Positions 7,852 to 18,894 of a DNA stretch of 45,285 bases are shown here, piece by piece (the stretch's first letter is position 1; each line of letters opens with the position of its first letter). The translations under genes were made by a program, and so were the position numbers. This DNA is from CANKJK01 sp964400405. GTDB lineage: Bacteria > Acidobacteriota > Vicinamibacteria > Vicinamibacterales > UBA2999. The notes beneath the pieces were generated by a model that had not been told where the DNA came from, did not search any database, and saw only the letters and a list, made by a program, of their open reading frames with translations. The stretch covers positions 1-45,285 of the forward strand of contig CAYNUO010000020.1 of NCBI GenBank assembly GCA_964400405.1, written 5' to 3'.

Positions 7852-9108
7852 TTACTCGTCGGCGACGAGCTCTTCGGCGCGCCGGCTGGGCCGGCGCAGG
7901 ATCACGCCGCGGCTCGACGTCCGGATGAAGTCCACCAGGTAGGCCACTTCCGAGTCGTTGAGCGTGGGGTCGCCCTCGATCGCCGCGATCGCGCGGCTCG
8001 TGTTGAGCTTGGACTGCATCAGATAGCGATAGGCGCGCTTCAGCTGGGCGATGCGGTCCGCGGTGAATCCCCGGCGGGAGAGCCCGATGCCGTTGACGCC
8101 GAAGATGCGCGCCGGCCGGCTGCCGATGGTGCGCGCGAACGGCAGCGCGTCCTTCGTGACGACCGAGTAGCCGCCGATGAAGGCGTGCCGCCCGACGCGG
8201 CAGAACTGGTGCACGGCGGACCCGGCGCTGATGTTGACGAAGTCCTCGACGGTCACGTGTCCGCCGAGCGTGGCGTGGGGGCCGAAGATCGTGCCGCTGC
8301 CGACGTGGCAGTCGTGCGCAACGTGCACGTAGGCCATGAACAGGTTGTTGTCGCCGATCTGGGTCTGGCCGCCGCCACCCTTCGTGCCGCGGTTGATCGT
8401 GACGAACTCGCGGAACGTGTTGTCCTTGCCCACGACCAGCCGCGTCCGCTCACCCTGATACTTCAGGTCCTGCGGCGCCATGCCGATCGAGGCCATCGGG
8501 AACACGTGCGTGCCGTCGCCCAGTTCGGTCCACCCGCCGATCACGGCGGACGCGCCGATGCGGCAGTTCCGGCCGATGCTGACCTCCGGCCCGACGACCG
8601 CATGGGCTTCGATGGTCGAGCCTGCGCCGACCGTCGCGCTCGGGTGGACCGACGCGGAGGGATGGATGAACGCGGCGCCGGGGTCCACGCCGAGCAGCAG
8701 CTCCGCCTCGGCGACGACCTGGTCCCCGACCAGCGCCCGGGCATCGGCCTTGAACAACCGGGACCGGCTGCGGCCGGCCGTCACTTCGAGCCGGAGCTGG
8801 TCGCCCGGGATCACCTGCCGGCGGAAACGGGCGCCATTGACGCCGCGCAGCCAGACGCGGGCGTTCGGCGGCGAACTCTCGCGGTCGAGCCACAGCAGGG
8901 CGGCAACCTGGGTGAGCGTCTCGATCATGAGGACGGCCGGCATCAGCGGCTGCCCCGGGTAGTGCCCGGGGAAGAAGTCCTCGTTGATGGTGACGTTCTT
9001 GATCGCGACGGCGCGGACGCCGGGCTCGAGCTCGGCGACCGCGTCGATCAGTGCGGAGGGATAGCGGTGAACGACGCGATCGAGGAGCGGCTGGAGATCG
9101 GCCGCCAC
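7852..9108 (-). CDS. FabZ-LpxA fusion (3-hydroxyacyl-ACP dehydratase / UDP-GlcNAc acyltransferase)
   Basis: One uninterrupted 418-residue frame. Residues 1-140 are a FabZ hot-dog domain with NVTINEDFFPGHYPGQPLMP and the catalytic pair His49 and Glu63. Residues from about 146 are LpxA: hexapeptide repeats from FIHPSASVHPSATVG, then the catalytic-site segment HVAHDCHVG (His264 aligns with E. coli His125), LGGHVTVEDF, and SAVHQFCRVG. FabZ and LpxA use the same (R)-3-hydroxyacyl-ACP, one sending it to fatty acids and the other to lipid A, and are usually separate adjacent genes. FabZ normally reads MPGVL where this protein has MPAVL. The start is GTG at 9108, 1 nt after the ompH stop. No lpxD is present in the block. 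Confidence 0.88.
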   Translation of the reverse strand: MAADLQPLLDRVVHRYPSALIDAVAELEPGVRAVAIKNVTINEDFFPGHYPGQPLMPAVLMIETLTQVAALLWLDRESSPPNARVWLRGVNGARFRRQVIPGDQLRLEVTAGRSRSRLFKADARALVGDQVVAEAELLLGVDPGAAFIHPSASVHPSATVGAGSTIEAHAVVGPEVSIGRNCRIGASAVIGGWTELGDGTHVFPMASIGMAPQDLKYQGERTRLVVGKDNTFREFVTINRGTKGGGGQTQIGDNNLFMAYVHVAHDCHVGSGTIFGPHATLGGHVTVEDFVNISAGSAVHQFCRVGRHAFIGGYSVVTKDALPFARTIGSRPARIFGVNGIGLSRRGFTADRIAQLKRAYRYLMQSKLNTSRAIAAIEGDPTLNDSEVAYLVDFIRTSSRGVILRRPSRRAEELVADE

Positions 9109-9109
9109 C

Positions 9110-9697
9110 CTACTTCTTCGCGTCGAATCGCTTGATCACGTCGGGCGTGATGTCGAGACCGGCGTGCGCCCAGGCCAGGCCGGCGTCGGCCGCCGAGAAC
9201 ACCAGATGCAGCCCGCGCTCCTGCGCCACTTCGGCCAGGATCGGGTTCAGCTTCCGCTGGAAGTCGAGCTGGAGCTGCTGCTGCAGGTCCTGCAGTTCCT
9301 TCTGCGCGTCCTGCGTCGCACGCTCGATGTCCGTGTTCTGACGCTCGATCTTGCGCTGCAGGTCCTCGCGCGCGCTGTCGCTCAGCACGCCGGCACCCGA
9401 CTGGAGCTTCTGCTGGTCGCTCTGGAGCGTCTTGTTCCGCTCGTTCAGCTCGGCCACCTTCCGGTCGTTCAGNNNNNNNNNNNNNNNNNNNNNNNNNNNN
9501 NNNNNNNNNNNNNNNNNNNNNNNNNNNNNNNNNNNNNNNNNNNNNNNNNNNNNNNNNNNNNNNNNNNNNNNNGGCTTCGGCGCTGCCGGGGCAGCCGGCT
9601 TCGGAGCCGTCTGGGCAAAAGCCGGCGCGGCAATCGCCGCAATCAGCGCCGTCACGGACAGGACCCGGCGCAGGCCGGCGAACGTCACAAGAGTCAT
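9110..9697 (-). CDS. skp: Periplasmic chaperone Skp/OmpH family, interrupted by a gap
   Basis: An N-terminal signal peptide of about 28 residues (VLSVTALIAAIAAPAFAQ) is followed by an Ala/Pro-rich stretch. After the gap comes a long charged helix (LNDRKVAELNERNKTLQSDQ onward) and an amphipathic C-terminus (DFQRKLNPILAEVAQERGL), the Skp/OmpH pattern. Skp trimers hold unfolded outer-membrane proteins in the periplasm for delivery to BamA. The 100-N filler would give 195 residues, close to the usual length, so little sequence may be missing here. A good ribosome-binding site (AAGGA, with GAGGA nearer the ATG) precedes the start. Confidence 0.88.
   Translation of the reverse strand: MTLVTFAGLRRVLSVTALIAAIAAPAFAQTAPKPAAPAAPKXXXXXXXXXXXXXXXXXXXXXXXXXXXXXXXXXXLNDRKVAELNERNKTLQSDQQKLQSGAGVLSDSAREDLQRKIERQNTDIERATQDAQKELQDLQQQLQLDFQRKLNPILAEVAQERGLHLVFSAADAGLAWAHAGLDITPDVIKRFDAKK
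9473..9572. other. Assembly gap (100 N)
   Basis: A run of exactly 100 N inside skp/ompH. The two flanking parts stay in one frame across the filler and give a normal protein length, so the missing piece may really be close to 100 bp. Confidence 0.97.
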
Positions 9698-9733
9698 TCC
9701 TCTAAGTCCTTTCGTTGTCGTGGAAAACGAGGG

Positions 9734-9763
9734 ATTTTACCGCAGAACCCGCCTGCCGCCCAA
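9734..9763 (-). promoter_or_regulatory. Possible promoter for skp/ompH
   Basis: In the 84-bp space between the lipoprotein gene and skp the minus strand reads TTGGGC (9758-9763), an 18-bp spacer, and TAAAAT (9734-9739). This would start transcription near 9727, about 30 nt before the ATG. The -10 matches at 5 of 6 positions, while the -35 matches only in TTG. It could give skp and the lpx/mqn genes extra transcription separate from bamA. Confidence 0.35.
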
Positions 9764-9781
9764 GCGTGCCCGTCTCCGGGA

Positions 9782-10180
9782 TCAGGGGTGGAAGACCGAC
9801 AGGGTGTATTCCGTGGCCACGCTCACCCCTCCGACGTCATAGACCCGGGCACACAGGTTCCCGATGGCCGAGGCCGTCCCGGTGACGACCGTGCCGACCA
9901 CGGCCTTGTCATTGGCGATGATGACCTGACAGGCCAGACCGTTCCAGGTGCCCAGGCTGACGCCGAGCACCACTTCGGGCGACACGGCCGTCAGCGACGC
10001 CGTCACCGTGCCGCCCGCCTGGGCGACGAACGGGTACGTCTTCGCGCCGTTGCGCTCGATCGTGTCCGAAAAGGTCTCCGTGATCGGCAGCGGCGTGGCC
10101 CCTGTCGGCGGGGCGATATTGTTCGTGCCCCCGCAGGCCGCCATCAACAGGCTCGCGCACAACAGTCCACCCAGACGCAT
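9782..10180 (-). CDS. Small lipoprotein between bamA and skp, unknown function
   Basis: A 132-residue predicted lipoprotein. The signal peptide ends in a lipobox LLMAAC (Cys16) and the next residues are GGT, so there is no Asp+2 retention signal. The mature part has ITETFSDTIERNGAKTYPF and TVTASLTAVSPEVVLGVSLG, then two cysteines, which resembles the beta-rich pre-peptidase C-terminal (PPC) fold. The start is taken at ATG 10180, with AGGAG just upstream; a TTG at 10183 is less likely. It lies between bamA (10 bp away) and skp, where no standard gene is expected. A role in envelope assembly is an inference from position only. Confidence 0.7.
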   Translation of the reverse strand: MRLGGLLCASLLMAACGGTNNIAPPTGATPLPITETFSDTIERNGAKTYPFVAQAGGTVTASLTAVSPEVVLGVSLGTWNGLACQVIIANDKAVVGTVVTGTASAIGNLCARVYDVGGVSVATEYTLSVFHP

Positions 10181-10189
10181 CAATCGCTC

Positions 10190-12967
10190 CTAGAAGGTCG
10201 AACCCACGGAGAACCGGAAGACGAAGTCCTTTGCCGGGCGGAGGCTGTTGCTCAGCACGCCGGCTCGCTGCGGATTCGCCGCGAAAATCAACCGGAACGG
10301 CACGTTCAGCACCGGCATGAAGAACCGGATCTCGGCGCCGGTCGACGTCTTCCAGGCGCTGGTCCGGCCGAGCACCACCGTCTGCGGCCCCGGGGCGTTC
10401 GGATCCACGAGCCCCGAACTGGCGAACGGGTCGAACAGCAGCGGCGCATCCGGATACCGGAGCTCGGTCAGGTCTTCCTTCATCGAGAAGCGCTGACCGA
10501 TATCGCGCACCTGACCGGTGTCGTAGAACAACACGAGGCGGACGGGCCCCGCGATGTTGATCAGGTACTCCGCGTTCATCACGATGCTCTTGTTGCCGCC
10601 CAGGATCAGGTTCGGATTGTTCGGCGCGGAGGGGCCGATGGTCCGGAGGTCGAACCCGCGGATCGTGTAATCGCCGCCGAGCACGATGCGCTCGAAGATC
10701 GGCAGCGGGCTGTACGGGCGGATGTACTGGAACTGCACGCGGCCGCCATAGGACGTCCGGCCGGTGTGCTGCTTGAAGAACACGCCCTCGATCGTCGGCT
10801 TCAGATACTTCGTGTTGCCGCCGACACCGGCCATGTCCAGCGACATCGTCAGGCGCTTGCCGCGGTTCGGGAAGATCGGATTGTCGATCGTGTTGTGGAC
10901 GAAGCTCGGCGTGATCTTGCTGACCGTCCGCTTGCCGGAGTTCCCGACCAGCAGCGAATCGTAGAGATATGGATTCCGCTGCAGGATCAGCGCCTGGGCA
11001 GACGTCAGGCTGGACAGGTTGACTTCCGAGCACCCGCGGCTCAGCAGCAGACAGGACTGGTCGAAGAACGCCTCGTTCAGGTCCTGCACCTTCACCTGCT
11101 CGTAGCTGTAGGCCACGAAGCTCCGGCTGAAGGCGCCGACCGGGAACCCGATGCTCGTATTGCCGCCGGTCGAGGCCTGCGTGAACTGCGAGATGTACTG
11201 CAGCGTGCGGCTGAAGATGTCGAAGCCGACGGTCAGGTTGCGGTCGAACAGGAACGGCTCGGTGAAGGCGAGCTGGTAGTTGCGCGAGCGGGACCCGGCG
11301 GTCATCGACACCGTCAGGCTCTCGCCGCGGCCGAGGAAGTTCGCCGTCTGGAACGAGAGCTGCCCGAAGAACCCTTCGAACTGCGACATGCCGGCGCCGA
11401 ACGAGATCTGGTTCCGGTTCTGCTCCTCGAGCTTCAGCGTCAGGTCGACGGTGTTGTCCTTGCCCGCGGTCTTCTGGACGTCGATCGCCTTCTGCTCGTC
11501 GAGCTGCTTGAAGTACCCGAGCTGGTTCAGGCGCCGGACGCTGTACTTCAGCGACTCGGTGTTGAACACGCCGCCTTCGCCGAGCTGAATCTCACGCCGG
11601 ATCACGTTGTCGCGCGTGGTGGTGTTGCCCGTGAACGTGATCTTGTTGACGAAGTACTGCTTCCCTTCCTGGAAGCGCATCGTCACGTCGACGATGGGAT
11701 TGGTCGTCGGCGGAATCACGGAGAGGATCGGCGGCACCTGGCCGGGCAGGTCGCCGATGCCGGTGTCGCGCGGCGTCGTGTCCGGATACCCGGTGAACTC
11801 CCAGTAGCCGACCGACCCGTAGATCTCCCGGGCCTTCTCCAGACCCTTCCGGACGGACTCTTCGTTGTAGTACTCGCCTTTCGTGAGCTTGAAGAGCGGA
11901 CGCAGCCCTTCGGTCTTCACGATCGTGTTGCCCTCGATGTGGACGTCCCCGACCCGGTACCGCGAGCCTTCCGTGACCGGAATCCGCAGTTCGATCCAGC
12001 GCGTCTTCTTGTCGGCGGAGTCGCGGAGCGTCTTCAGCTCCGGCGCGCCGACACGGGCCTGCACGAACCCCTGATTCCGGTAGTACTGCCCGACGCGCTC
12101 GATGTCTTCTTCGTACTTGTCGGCCTTGAAGGTCCCCTTGCCGGAAAAGAAGGCGTACCACTTCTTCCCCTTGTTGGTCTTCATCCGCTTCTCGAGCGTG
12201 CCGTCCGAGACGGCCGTGTTGCCGACGAACTCCACGCGATCGATCTTGACCTTCGGCCCCTCGCTCACCGCGAAGACGACCTTGACCAGCTTCGGCCCGC
12301 CGTCGATCGGGACGACCTTGTGCGACACCTCGGCGTTGTTGTGCCCCTTGTCCGCCATGAAGCTGCGGATGACGCTCTCGGCGCGCCGGATCTTGGCGTC
12401 GTCGCGGAAGGAGTCGGTCGGGATGGCGACGTTCAACTCACGGAGCTTCTCGTCGATCTTCGTGCGTTCGACGAGCTTCGAGCCCTCGTAGTCGATCATC
12501 TTGACCCGCTCACGCTCCTCCATCTGGTAGGTGATGAGCTTGCCGATGACGCCGTTCGTGAAGACGTAGTCCGCCGCCTCGATCGACAGGTCCTCGAGAA
12601 AGCTGGTGCCCCAGAGACGTTTGAAATCGTCCTGGATGGACTGCAGCGCAGCGTCGTCGTACGGCTGCCAGACGTCCTGCGACGGCAGGCTGGGCTTGGT
12701 ATGGATGTAGTAGAGGTAGGTCTGCGGCTCGACGGCCGAGACATTGCCCTGCTTCTCGAAGCACGGCGAGATGTAATAGATGACGGGACCGGAGCCTTCC
12801 GGCGGCAGCTTGGCCGGCGGAGGGACCGGTACGCCGCAGATTCTCGAGGCCGCCGCCGGGCCGTCCGGCGTCTGCGCCGCCGCGGACCCGACGGGCAACC
12901 CAAGACCCAGGAGCGCGCCCAGGACGATCCCGGACACGGCCGGCGACATGCTTCGAACCACTATCAT
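10190..12967 (-). CDS. bamA: Outer-membrane protein assembly factor BamA
   Basis: A 925-residue Omp85 protein: a signal peptide (to about SAAAQ), a Cys-containing N-terminal extension, POTRA domains (for example KIDRVEFVGNTAVSDGTLE, RVGDVHIEGNTIVKTEGL and VNKITFTGNTTTRDNVI), then a 16-strand barrel. The lid-loop motif appears as GGDYTIRGFD (canonical VRGF). The last residue is Phe, as needed for recognition of outer-membrane proteins. It is longer than E. coli BamA (810), mainly through the N-terminal extension before POTRA1. ATG 12967 is used, with ATG 12949 an alternative. Its neighbours skp and lpx genes match the conserved bamA cluster. Confidence 0.93.
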   Translation of the reverse strand: MIVVRSMSPAVSGIVLGALLGLGLPVGSAAAQTPDGPAAASRICGVPVPPPAKLPPEGSGPVIYYISPCFEKQGNVSAVEPQTYLYYIHTKPSLPSQDVWQPYDDAALQSIQDDFKRLWGTSFLEDLSIEAADYVFTNGVIGKLITYQMEERERVKMIDYEGSKLVERTKIDEKLRELNVAIPTDSFRDDAKIRRAESVIRSFMADKGHNNAEVSHKVVPIDGGPKLVKVVFAVSEGPKVKIDRVEFVGNTAVSDGTLEKRMKTNKGKKWYAFFSGKGTFKADKYEEDIERVGQYYRNQGFVQARVGAPELKTLRDSADKKTRWIELRIPVTEGSRYRVGDVHIEGNTIVKTEGLRPLFKLTKGEYYNEESVRKGLEKAREIYGSVGYWEFTGYPDTTPRDTGIGDLPGQVPPILSVIPPTTNPIVDVTMRFQEGKQYFVNKITFTGNTTTRDNVIRREIQLGEGGVFNTESLKYSVRRLNQLGYFKQLDEQKAIDVQKTAGKDNTVDLTLKLEEQNRNQISFGAGMSQFEGFFGQLSFQTANFLGRGESLTVSMTAGSRSRNYQLAFTEPFLFDRNLTVGFDIFSRTLQYISQFTQASTGGNTSIGFPVGAFSRSFVAYSYEQVKVQDLNEAFFDQSCLLLSRGCSEVNLSSLTSAQALILQRNPYLYDSLLVGNSGKRTVSKITPSFVHNTIDNPIFPNRGKRLTMSLDMAGVGGNTKYLKPTIEGVFFKQHTGRTSYGGRVQFQYIRPYSPLPIFERIVLGGDYTIRGFDLRTIGPSAPNNPNLILGGNKSIVMNAEYLINIAGPVRLVLFYDTGQVRDIGQRFSMKEDLTELRYPDAPLLFDPFASSGLVDPNAPGPQTVVLGRTSAWKTSTGAEIRFFMPVLNVPFRLIFAANPQRAGVLSNSLRPAKDFVFRFSVGSTF

Positions 12968-12970
12968 CAA

Positions 12971-12976
12971 AGTGTA
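12971..12976 (-). promoter_or_regulatory. Possible -10 (TACACT) at the bamA start
   Basis: The minus strand reads TACACT three bases before the first ATG of bamA, in the 95-bp clpC-bamA space. If used, transcription would begin near 12964, inside the annotated start, and translation would begin at ATG 12949. There is no clear -35. Recorded because it bears on the choice of start. Confidence 0.2.
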
Positions 12977-13062
12977 CAGGAACTTAGACGCCGGGGCCGC
13001 GCGGCCGGCCGTCCCGGCGGGCCGCAGGGTTCCCCAGAACGGCGTTTCCGGGCGCGACGTCC

Positions 13063-15498
13063 TCAGGACGACTGGGCGTCCGCGACCAGTTCCCCGGCCG
13101 GGCGGTAGGCAATCTGGCCCGCGTCGAGATACACCTCGACGTCCCCCTCGCCCAGCTTGCCCCTGATGAGCTCCTCGGAGAGCGGATCCTCGATGTAGCG
13201 CTGGATCGCGCGCCGGAGCGGCCGGGCGCCGTACGACCGATCCTTGCAGGTCGCCTCGATGATCCAGTCGACGACCTCCGCCGTGACGCGGATCGACATG
13301 CGGCGGTCGGCCAGATTCGCGTTGAGCTGATCGACCAGCAGCCGGGTAATCCGGCGCAGGTCGTCATCGCCGAGCGCTTCGAACACGATGAGCTCGTCGA
13401 TCCGGTTGATGAACTCCGGATTGAACGTCCGCTTCACCTCGCCGAGCACCATGTCGTTGACGCTCTTCGCGGACTCCGCGGCGTCACCCGACTGGAAGCC
13501 CATCGCCGCCTTCTTCTGGATGAAGCGGGCGCCGATGTTCGACGTCATGATGATGATCGTGTTCTTGAAGTTGACCCGGTTCCCGAGGCCGTCGGTCAGA
13601 TGGCCGTCCTCGAACACCTGCAGCAGGATGTTGAAGATGTCCGGATGCGCCTTCTCGACCTCGTCGAGCAGCACGACCGAGTAGGGATTCCGCTTCACCT
13701 TCTCGGTGAGCTGACCGCCCTCCTCGTGCCCCACGTATCCGGGCGGCGAGCCGATGAGCTTCGAGACGGAGTGCTTCTCCATGTACTCCGACATGTCGAA
13801 GCGGATCAGCGAGTGGTCGCTGCCGAAGAGAAACTGCGCGAGCGCCCGGGCCAGCTCCGTCTTGCCGACGCCGGTCGGCCCCAGGAAGATGAAGCTGCCC
13901 ACCGGGCGGGTCGGCGCCTTCAGGCCCGCGCGCGACCGCCGGATCGCCCGCGAGACGGCCGAGATCGCCTTGTCCTGGCTGACGACACGGCGATGGAGGT
14001 CGGCCTCCATGCGCAGCAGCTTGTCGCTCTCGTCCTGATTGATGGAGGTCAGCGGCACGCCCGTCCACTTCGACACGACCTCGTCGATGTCGTGGCGCGT
14101 CACTTCGACCTTGCGGGCGCTCGACTTGACGTCGAACTTCTCGCGGACGAACTGCAGGCTCTCGCGGGCCGACGCTTCCTGCTCCTTGTAGAACTGGGCC
14201 TTCTCGAAGTCCTTCTGCGAGACGGCGTTCTCCATCTGCTCGACGGCGACGCGGATGCTGCGGTTGATCTCGCCGAACTCGTCGCTGAACGACGCCTCGC
14301 GCAGCTTTGCCCGCGCGCCGGCCTCGTCGAGCAGGTCGATCGCCTTGTCGGGCAGGAACCGGTCCGTGATGTAGCGGCTCGACTGATACACCGCGGCCTC
14401 GATGGCCTCCGGCGTGTACTCGACGTGATGGAACTGCTCGTACCGGTCCTTGACGCCCATCAGGATGCCGATGGTCTCCTTCTCGGCCGGCGGGTCCACC
14501 TTGATCGACTGGAACCGCCGCTCGAGCGACCGATCCTTCTCGATGTACTTCCGGTACTCGGCCGGCGTCGTGGCGCCGATGCAGCGGATCTCGCCCCGTG
14601 ACAATGCCGGCTTCAGGATGTTGGCCGCGTCGAGCGAGCCCTCGGCCGAGCCCGCACCGACCAGCGTGTGCAGCTCGTCGATGAACACGATGATGTTCGG
14701 GCTCTCGACCAGCTCCTTCATGATGGCCTTGAGCCGCTCCTCGAACTGGCCGCGATACTTCGTGCCGGCCACGATCAGCGAGATGTCGAGCGCCAGGATC
14801 CGCTTGTCCGCGAGGAAATGCGGGACGTCACCGTAGACGATCTTCTGCGCCAGCCCTTCGACGATGGCCGTCTTGCCGACGCCGGGCTCGCCGATGAGGA
14901 CCGCGTTGTTCTTCGTCCGGCGGCACAGCACCTGCTGGACGCGCTCGAGCTCGTAGCTCCGGCCCACCAGCGGGTCGAGCTGGCTCTTCATGGCCGCGTC
15001 GGTCAGGTCGCGGCTGAACTCGGCCAGCAGCGGCGTTTCCTTGACGCGGACCTGCGTCGACTTCTCGTTGAGCAGCTGCACGATATCCTCGCGGACGGCG
15101 TGCAGGCGCATGCCCTTCTCCATGAGGATCGTGGCCGCCACGGACCGCTCCTCGCGCAGGATGCCGAGCAGCAGGTGCTCCGTACCGATGTAGTTGTGCA
15201 GGAGGCGGTCGGCCTCCTCGGCCGCGAACTGGAGGACGCGCTTCGTCTCCGCGGAGAACGGGATCTCGACCGAGGTCGACACCTTCTCACGGAAAACGCT
15301 TCGGCCCTCGATCTCCTTGCGGATCGTCTCCAGAGACAGATGTGACCGCGCGAAGAGACGGCTGGTCAGCCCCTTCCCTTCACGGATCAGTCCGAGCAGC
15401 AGATGTTCGGTCTCGATCGAAATGCTGCCCAGCTGACTGGCTTCGTAGCGGGCGAAGAAGAGCACCCGTCGCGCACGTTCCGTATACCGTTCGAACAT
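13063..15498 (-). CDS. clpC: ATP-dependent Clp protease ATPase subunit ClpC
   Basis: An 811-residue Hsp100 ATPase that unfolds substrates for ClpP. It opens with MFERYTERARRVLFFARYEA and the double Clp-N repeat (TEHLLLGLIREGKG, TEHLLLGILREERS). AAA-1 has Walker A GEPGVGKTA and Walker B IIVFIDELHTL. A short middle domain with a UVR-like KAQFYKEQEASARE follows. AAA-2 has GPTGVGKTE and VVLLDEVEKAHPD. ATG 15498 is chosen because it gives the conserved ClpC N-terminus; the longer frame to 15597 adds unrelated residues. An AAGG about 10 nt upstream may serve as ribosome-binding site. Confidence 0.95.
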   Translation of the reverse strand: MFERYTERARRVLFFARYEASQLGSISIETEHLLLGLIREGKGLTSRLFARSHLSLETIRKEIEGRSVFREKVSTSVEIPFSAETKRVLQFAAEEADRLLHNYIGTEHLLLGILREERSVAATILMEKGMRLHAVREDIVQLLNEKSTQVRVKETPLLAEFSRDLTDAAMKSQLDPLVGRSYELERVQQVLCRRTKNNAVLIGEPGVGKTAIVEGLAQKIVYGDVPHFLADKRILALDISLIVAGTKYRGQFEERLKAIMKELVESPNIIVFIDELHTLVGAGSAEGSLDAANILKPALSRGEIRCIGATTPAEYRKYIEKDRSLERRFQSIKVDPPAEKETIGILMGVKDRYEQFHHVEYTPEAIEAAVYQSSRYITDRFLPDKAIDLLDEAGARAKLREASFSDEFGEINRSIRVAVEQMENAVSQKDFEKAQFYKEQEASARESLQFVREKFDVKSSARKVEVTRHDIDEVVSKWTGVPLTSINQDESDKLLRMEADLHRRVVSQDKAISAVSRAIRRSRAGLKAPTRPVGSFIFLGPTGVGKTELARALAQFLFGSDHSLIRFDMSEYMEKHSVSKLIGSPPGYVGHEEGGQLTEKVKRNPYSVVLLDEVEKAHPDIFNILLQVFEDGHLTDGLGNRVNFKNTIIIMTSNIGARFIQKKAAMGFQSGDAAESAKSVNDMVLGEVKRTFNPEFINRIDELIVFEALGDDDLRRITRLLVDQLNANLADRRMSIRVTAEVVDWIIEATCKDRSYGARPLRRAIQRYIEDPLSEELIRGKLGEGDVEVYLDAGQIAYRPAGELVADAQSS

Positions 15499-15547
15499 CC
15501 GGGGCCGCCTTGGGAGAGGATGCGCACGGTGCGCAGCTCGTAACCTG

Positions 15548-15553
15548 AGTATA
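15548..15553 (-). promoter_or_regulatory. Possible -10 element (TATACT) upstream of clpC
   Basis: In the 141-bp space between lolD and clpC the minus strand reads TATACT, about 45 nt before the clpC ATG. A small hairpin, CCCC-TGTC-GGGG (about 15557-15568), sits just upstream, where the spacer and -35 would be. No -35 consensus is seen. The rest of this space shows no other signal. Confidence 0.3.
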
Positions 15554-15639
15554 CCGCCCCGACAGGGGTCCGGCCGGCCGTAGCGGCGCCGGAACACGCC
15601 ACGCCGAACGCTCGTCTCAGCCGCCCGAGGTGCGATGCC

Positions 15640-16131
<492 letters not shown>

Positions 16132-16135
16132 CGGG

Positions 16136-17356
16136 CTACTCGTACCGCAACGCCTGCACCGGGTCGAGCCGGGCGGCCTGCCGGGAGGGATACAGCGTGG
16201 CGAGGAAGCAGATGACGACGGCCGCGCCGACCACCAGCGCGAGGTCCCACGGCTGCACGACGAACGGCACGTAGGACACCTGATAGACGTCCGCGGGAAT
16301 GCGCACGAGGCGGTAGCGGTCGGCGAGGGTCGCCAGCGTGAGCCCGCCCGCCGCGCCGGCCGCCGTCCCGACCAGGCCGATCACGAGGCCCTGGAGCATG
16401 AAGATCCGCATGACGACCGCGGAGGAGGTGCCCATCGTCTTCAGGATCGCGATGTCGCGGCTCTTCTCCATCACCAGCAGCACGAGGGACGCCACGATGT
16501 TCAGCGCCGCCACCATCACGATGAGCCCGATCGTGATCGAGATCGCCATCTTCTCGAGGCCGAGCGCCGAGAAGAGCGAGCGGTTCATCTCGGTCCAGTC
16601 CTGCGCCACGTAGTCAGGGCCGAGCACGGCGCCGATGCGTTCGGCCACGGCCGGCGCGCCGTAGATGTCCGTCACGCGGAGCTGCAGCAGATCGACGCCG
16701 GTCTTGCCGGTCAGCCGCCGCGCGAAGTCCAGCGAGACGAAGCCGTAGTTCGCGTCGAACTCGAAGATGCCCAGGCTGTAGATCCCGGCCACGCGGGCAC
16801 GGCGCGGACGCGGCATCATCCCCATCGGCGAGAGCGTGCCGCTGGGCGTCAGCAGCGTCACATGGCCGCCGACCTTCACGTTCAACGACGCGGCCAGCTC
16901 CTTGCCGAGCACGATGCCCGGGCCGTCCTCGACGGAGCCCGCCAGCGTGTCGAGCGACCCCGCCGTGAGCGAGCGGCCGAGGTCCGTGACGCCCCGTTCG
17001 AGCGCCGGGTCCATCCCCTTGATCGTGATGAACTGAGACCCGGCGTCGGTCGTGACCAGGGCCTTGTCGAGGATGGCCGGTGCCGCTCCGGCCACGCCCT
17101 CGATGCCCTTCAGCTTCCCGACCTCCGCCTCGTAGTCGGGCAGGCCGCCAGCCTTCAGCACGTAGACGTGCGCGGTGGCGCCGAGGAGGCGGTCGCGCAA
17201 TTCACCCTGCAGGCCGGTCATCAGCGCCAGCGCGATCACGAGCGCCATGACCCCCACGGCCACGCCGAGCATCGAGATCAGCGAGATGAGCGAGATGAAC
17301 GCCTGCCGGCGGCGTGCCAGCAGATACCGGAGGGCGACGAACAGCTCGAAGGACAT
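16136..17356 (-). CDS. lolC: Lipoprotein-releasing system permease LolC/LolE
   Basis: A 406-residue FtsX-family permease. It begins with FELFVALRYLLARRRQAFIS and a first membrane helix (about 22-45, MLGVAVGVMALVIALALM). A large periplasmic MacB-PCD-like domain (about 50-260) and three C-terminal helices follow, the first around MAISITIGLIVMVAALNIVA, ending in ATLYPSRQAARLDPVQALRY. Only one such permease is present beside lolD, so the complex is probably a LolC/E homodimer or LolF-type. It lies between lysS and lolD, a common arrangement. Confidence 0.9.
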   Translation of the reverse strand: MSFELFVALRYLLARRRQAFISLISLISMLGVAVGVMALVIALALMTGLQGELRDRLLGATAHVYVLKAGGLPDYEAEVGKLKGIEGVAGAAPAILDKALVTTDAGSQFITIKGMDPALERGVTDLGRSLTAGSLDTLAGSVEDGPGIVLGKELAASLNVKVGGHVTLLTPSGTLSPMGMMPRPRRARVAGIYSLGIFEFDANYGFVSLDFARRLTGKTGVDLLQLRVTDIYGAPAVAERIGAVLGPDYVAQDWTEMNRSLFSALGLEKMAISITIGLIVMVAALNIVASLVLLVMEKSRDIAILKTMGTSSAVVMRIFMLQGLVIGLVGTAAGAAGGLTLATLADRYRLVRIPADVYQVSYVPFVVQPWDLALVVGAAVVICFLATLYPSRQAARLDPVQALRYE

Positions 17357-17377
17357 GCGTTCGCGCCTCTGCTCGTC

Positions 17378-18883
<1,506 letters not shown>

Positions 18884-18894
18884 CTGCTGTCTCG

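Noticed and set aside
13000..13030. A GGCC-rich palindrome after clpC as terminator
   Set aside because: The stems are short and overlapping, without a T-run; it looks like ordinary high-GC self-complementarity.
9164..13108. A 1314-codon open frame on the plus strand across skp and bamA
   Set aside because: Opposite-strand shadow of well-identified genes in high-GC DNA. It reads through N filler and has Arg/Leu/Val-biased content without any domain.
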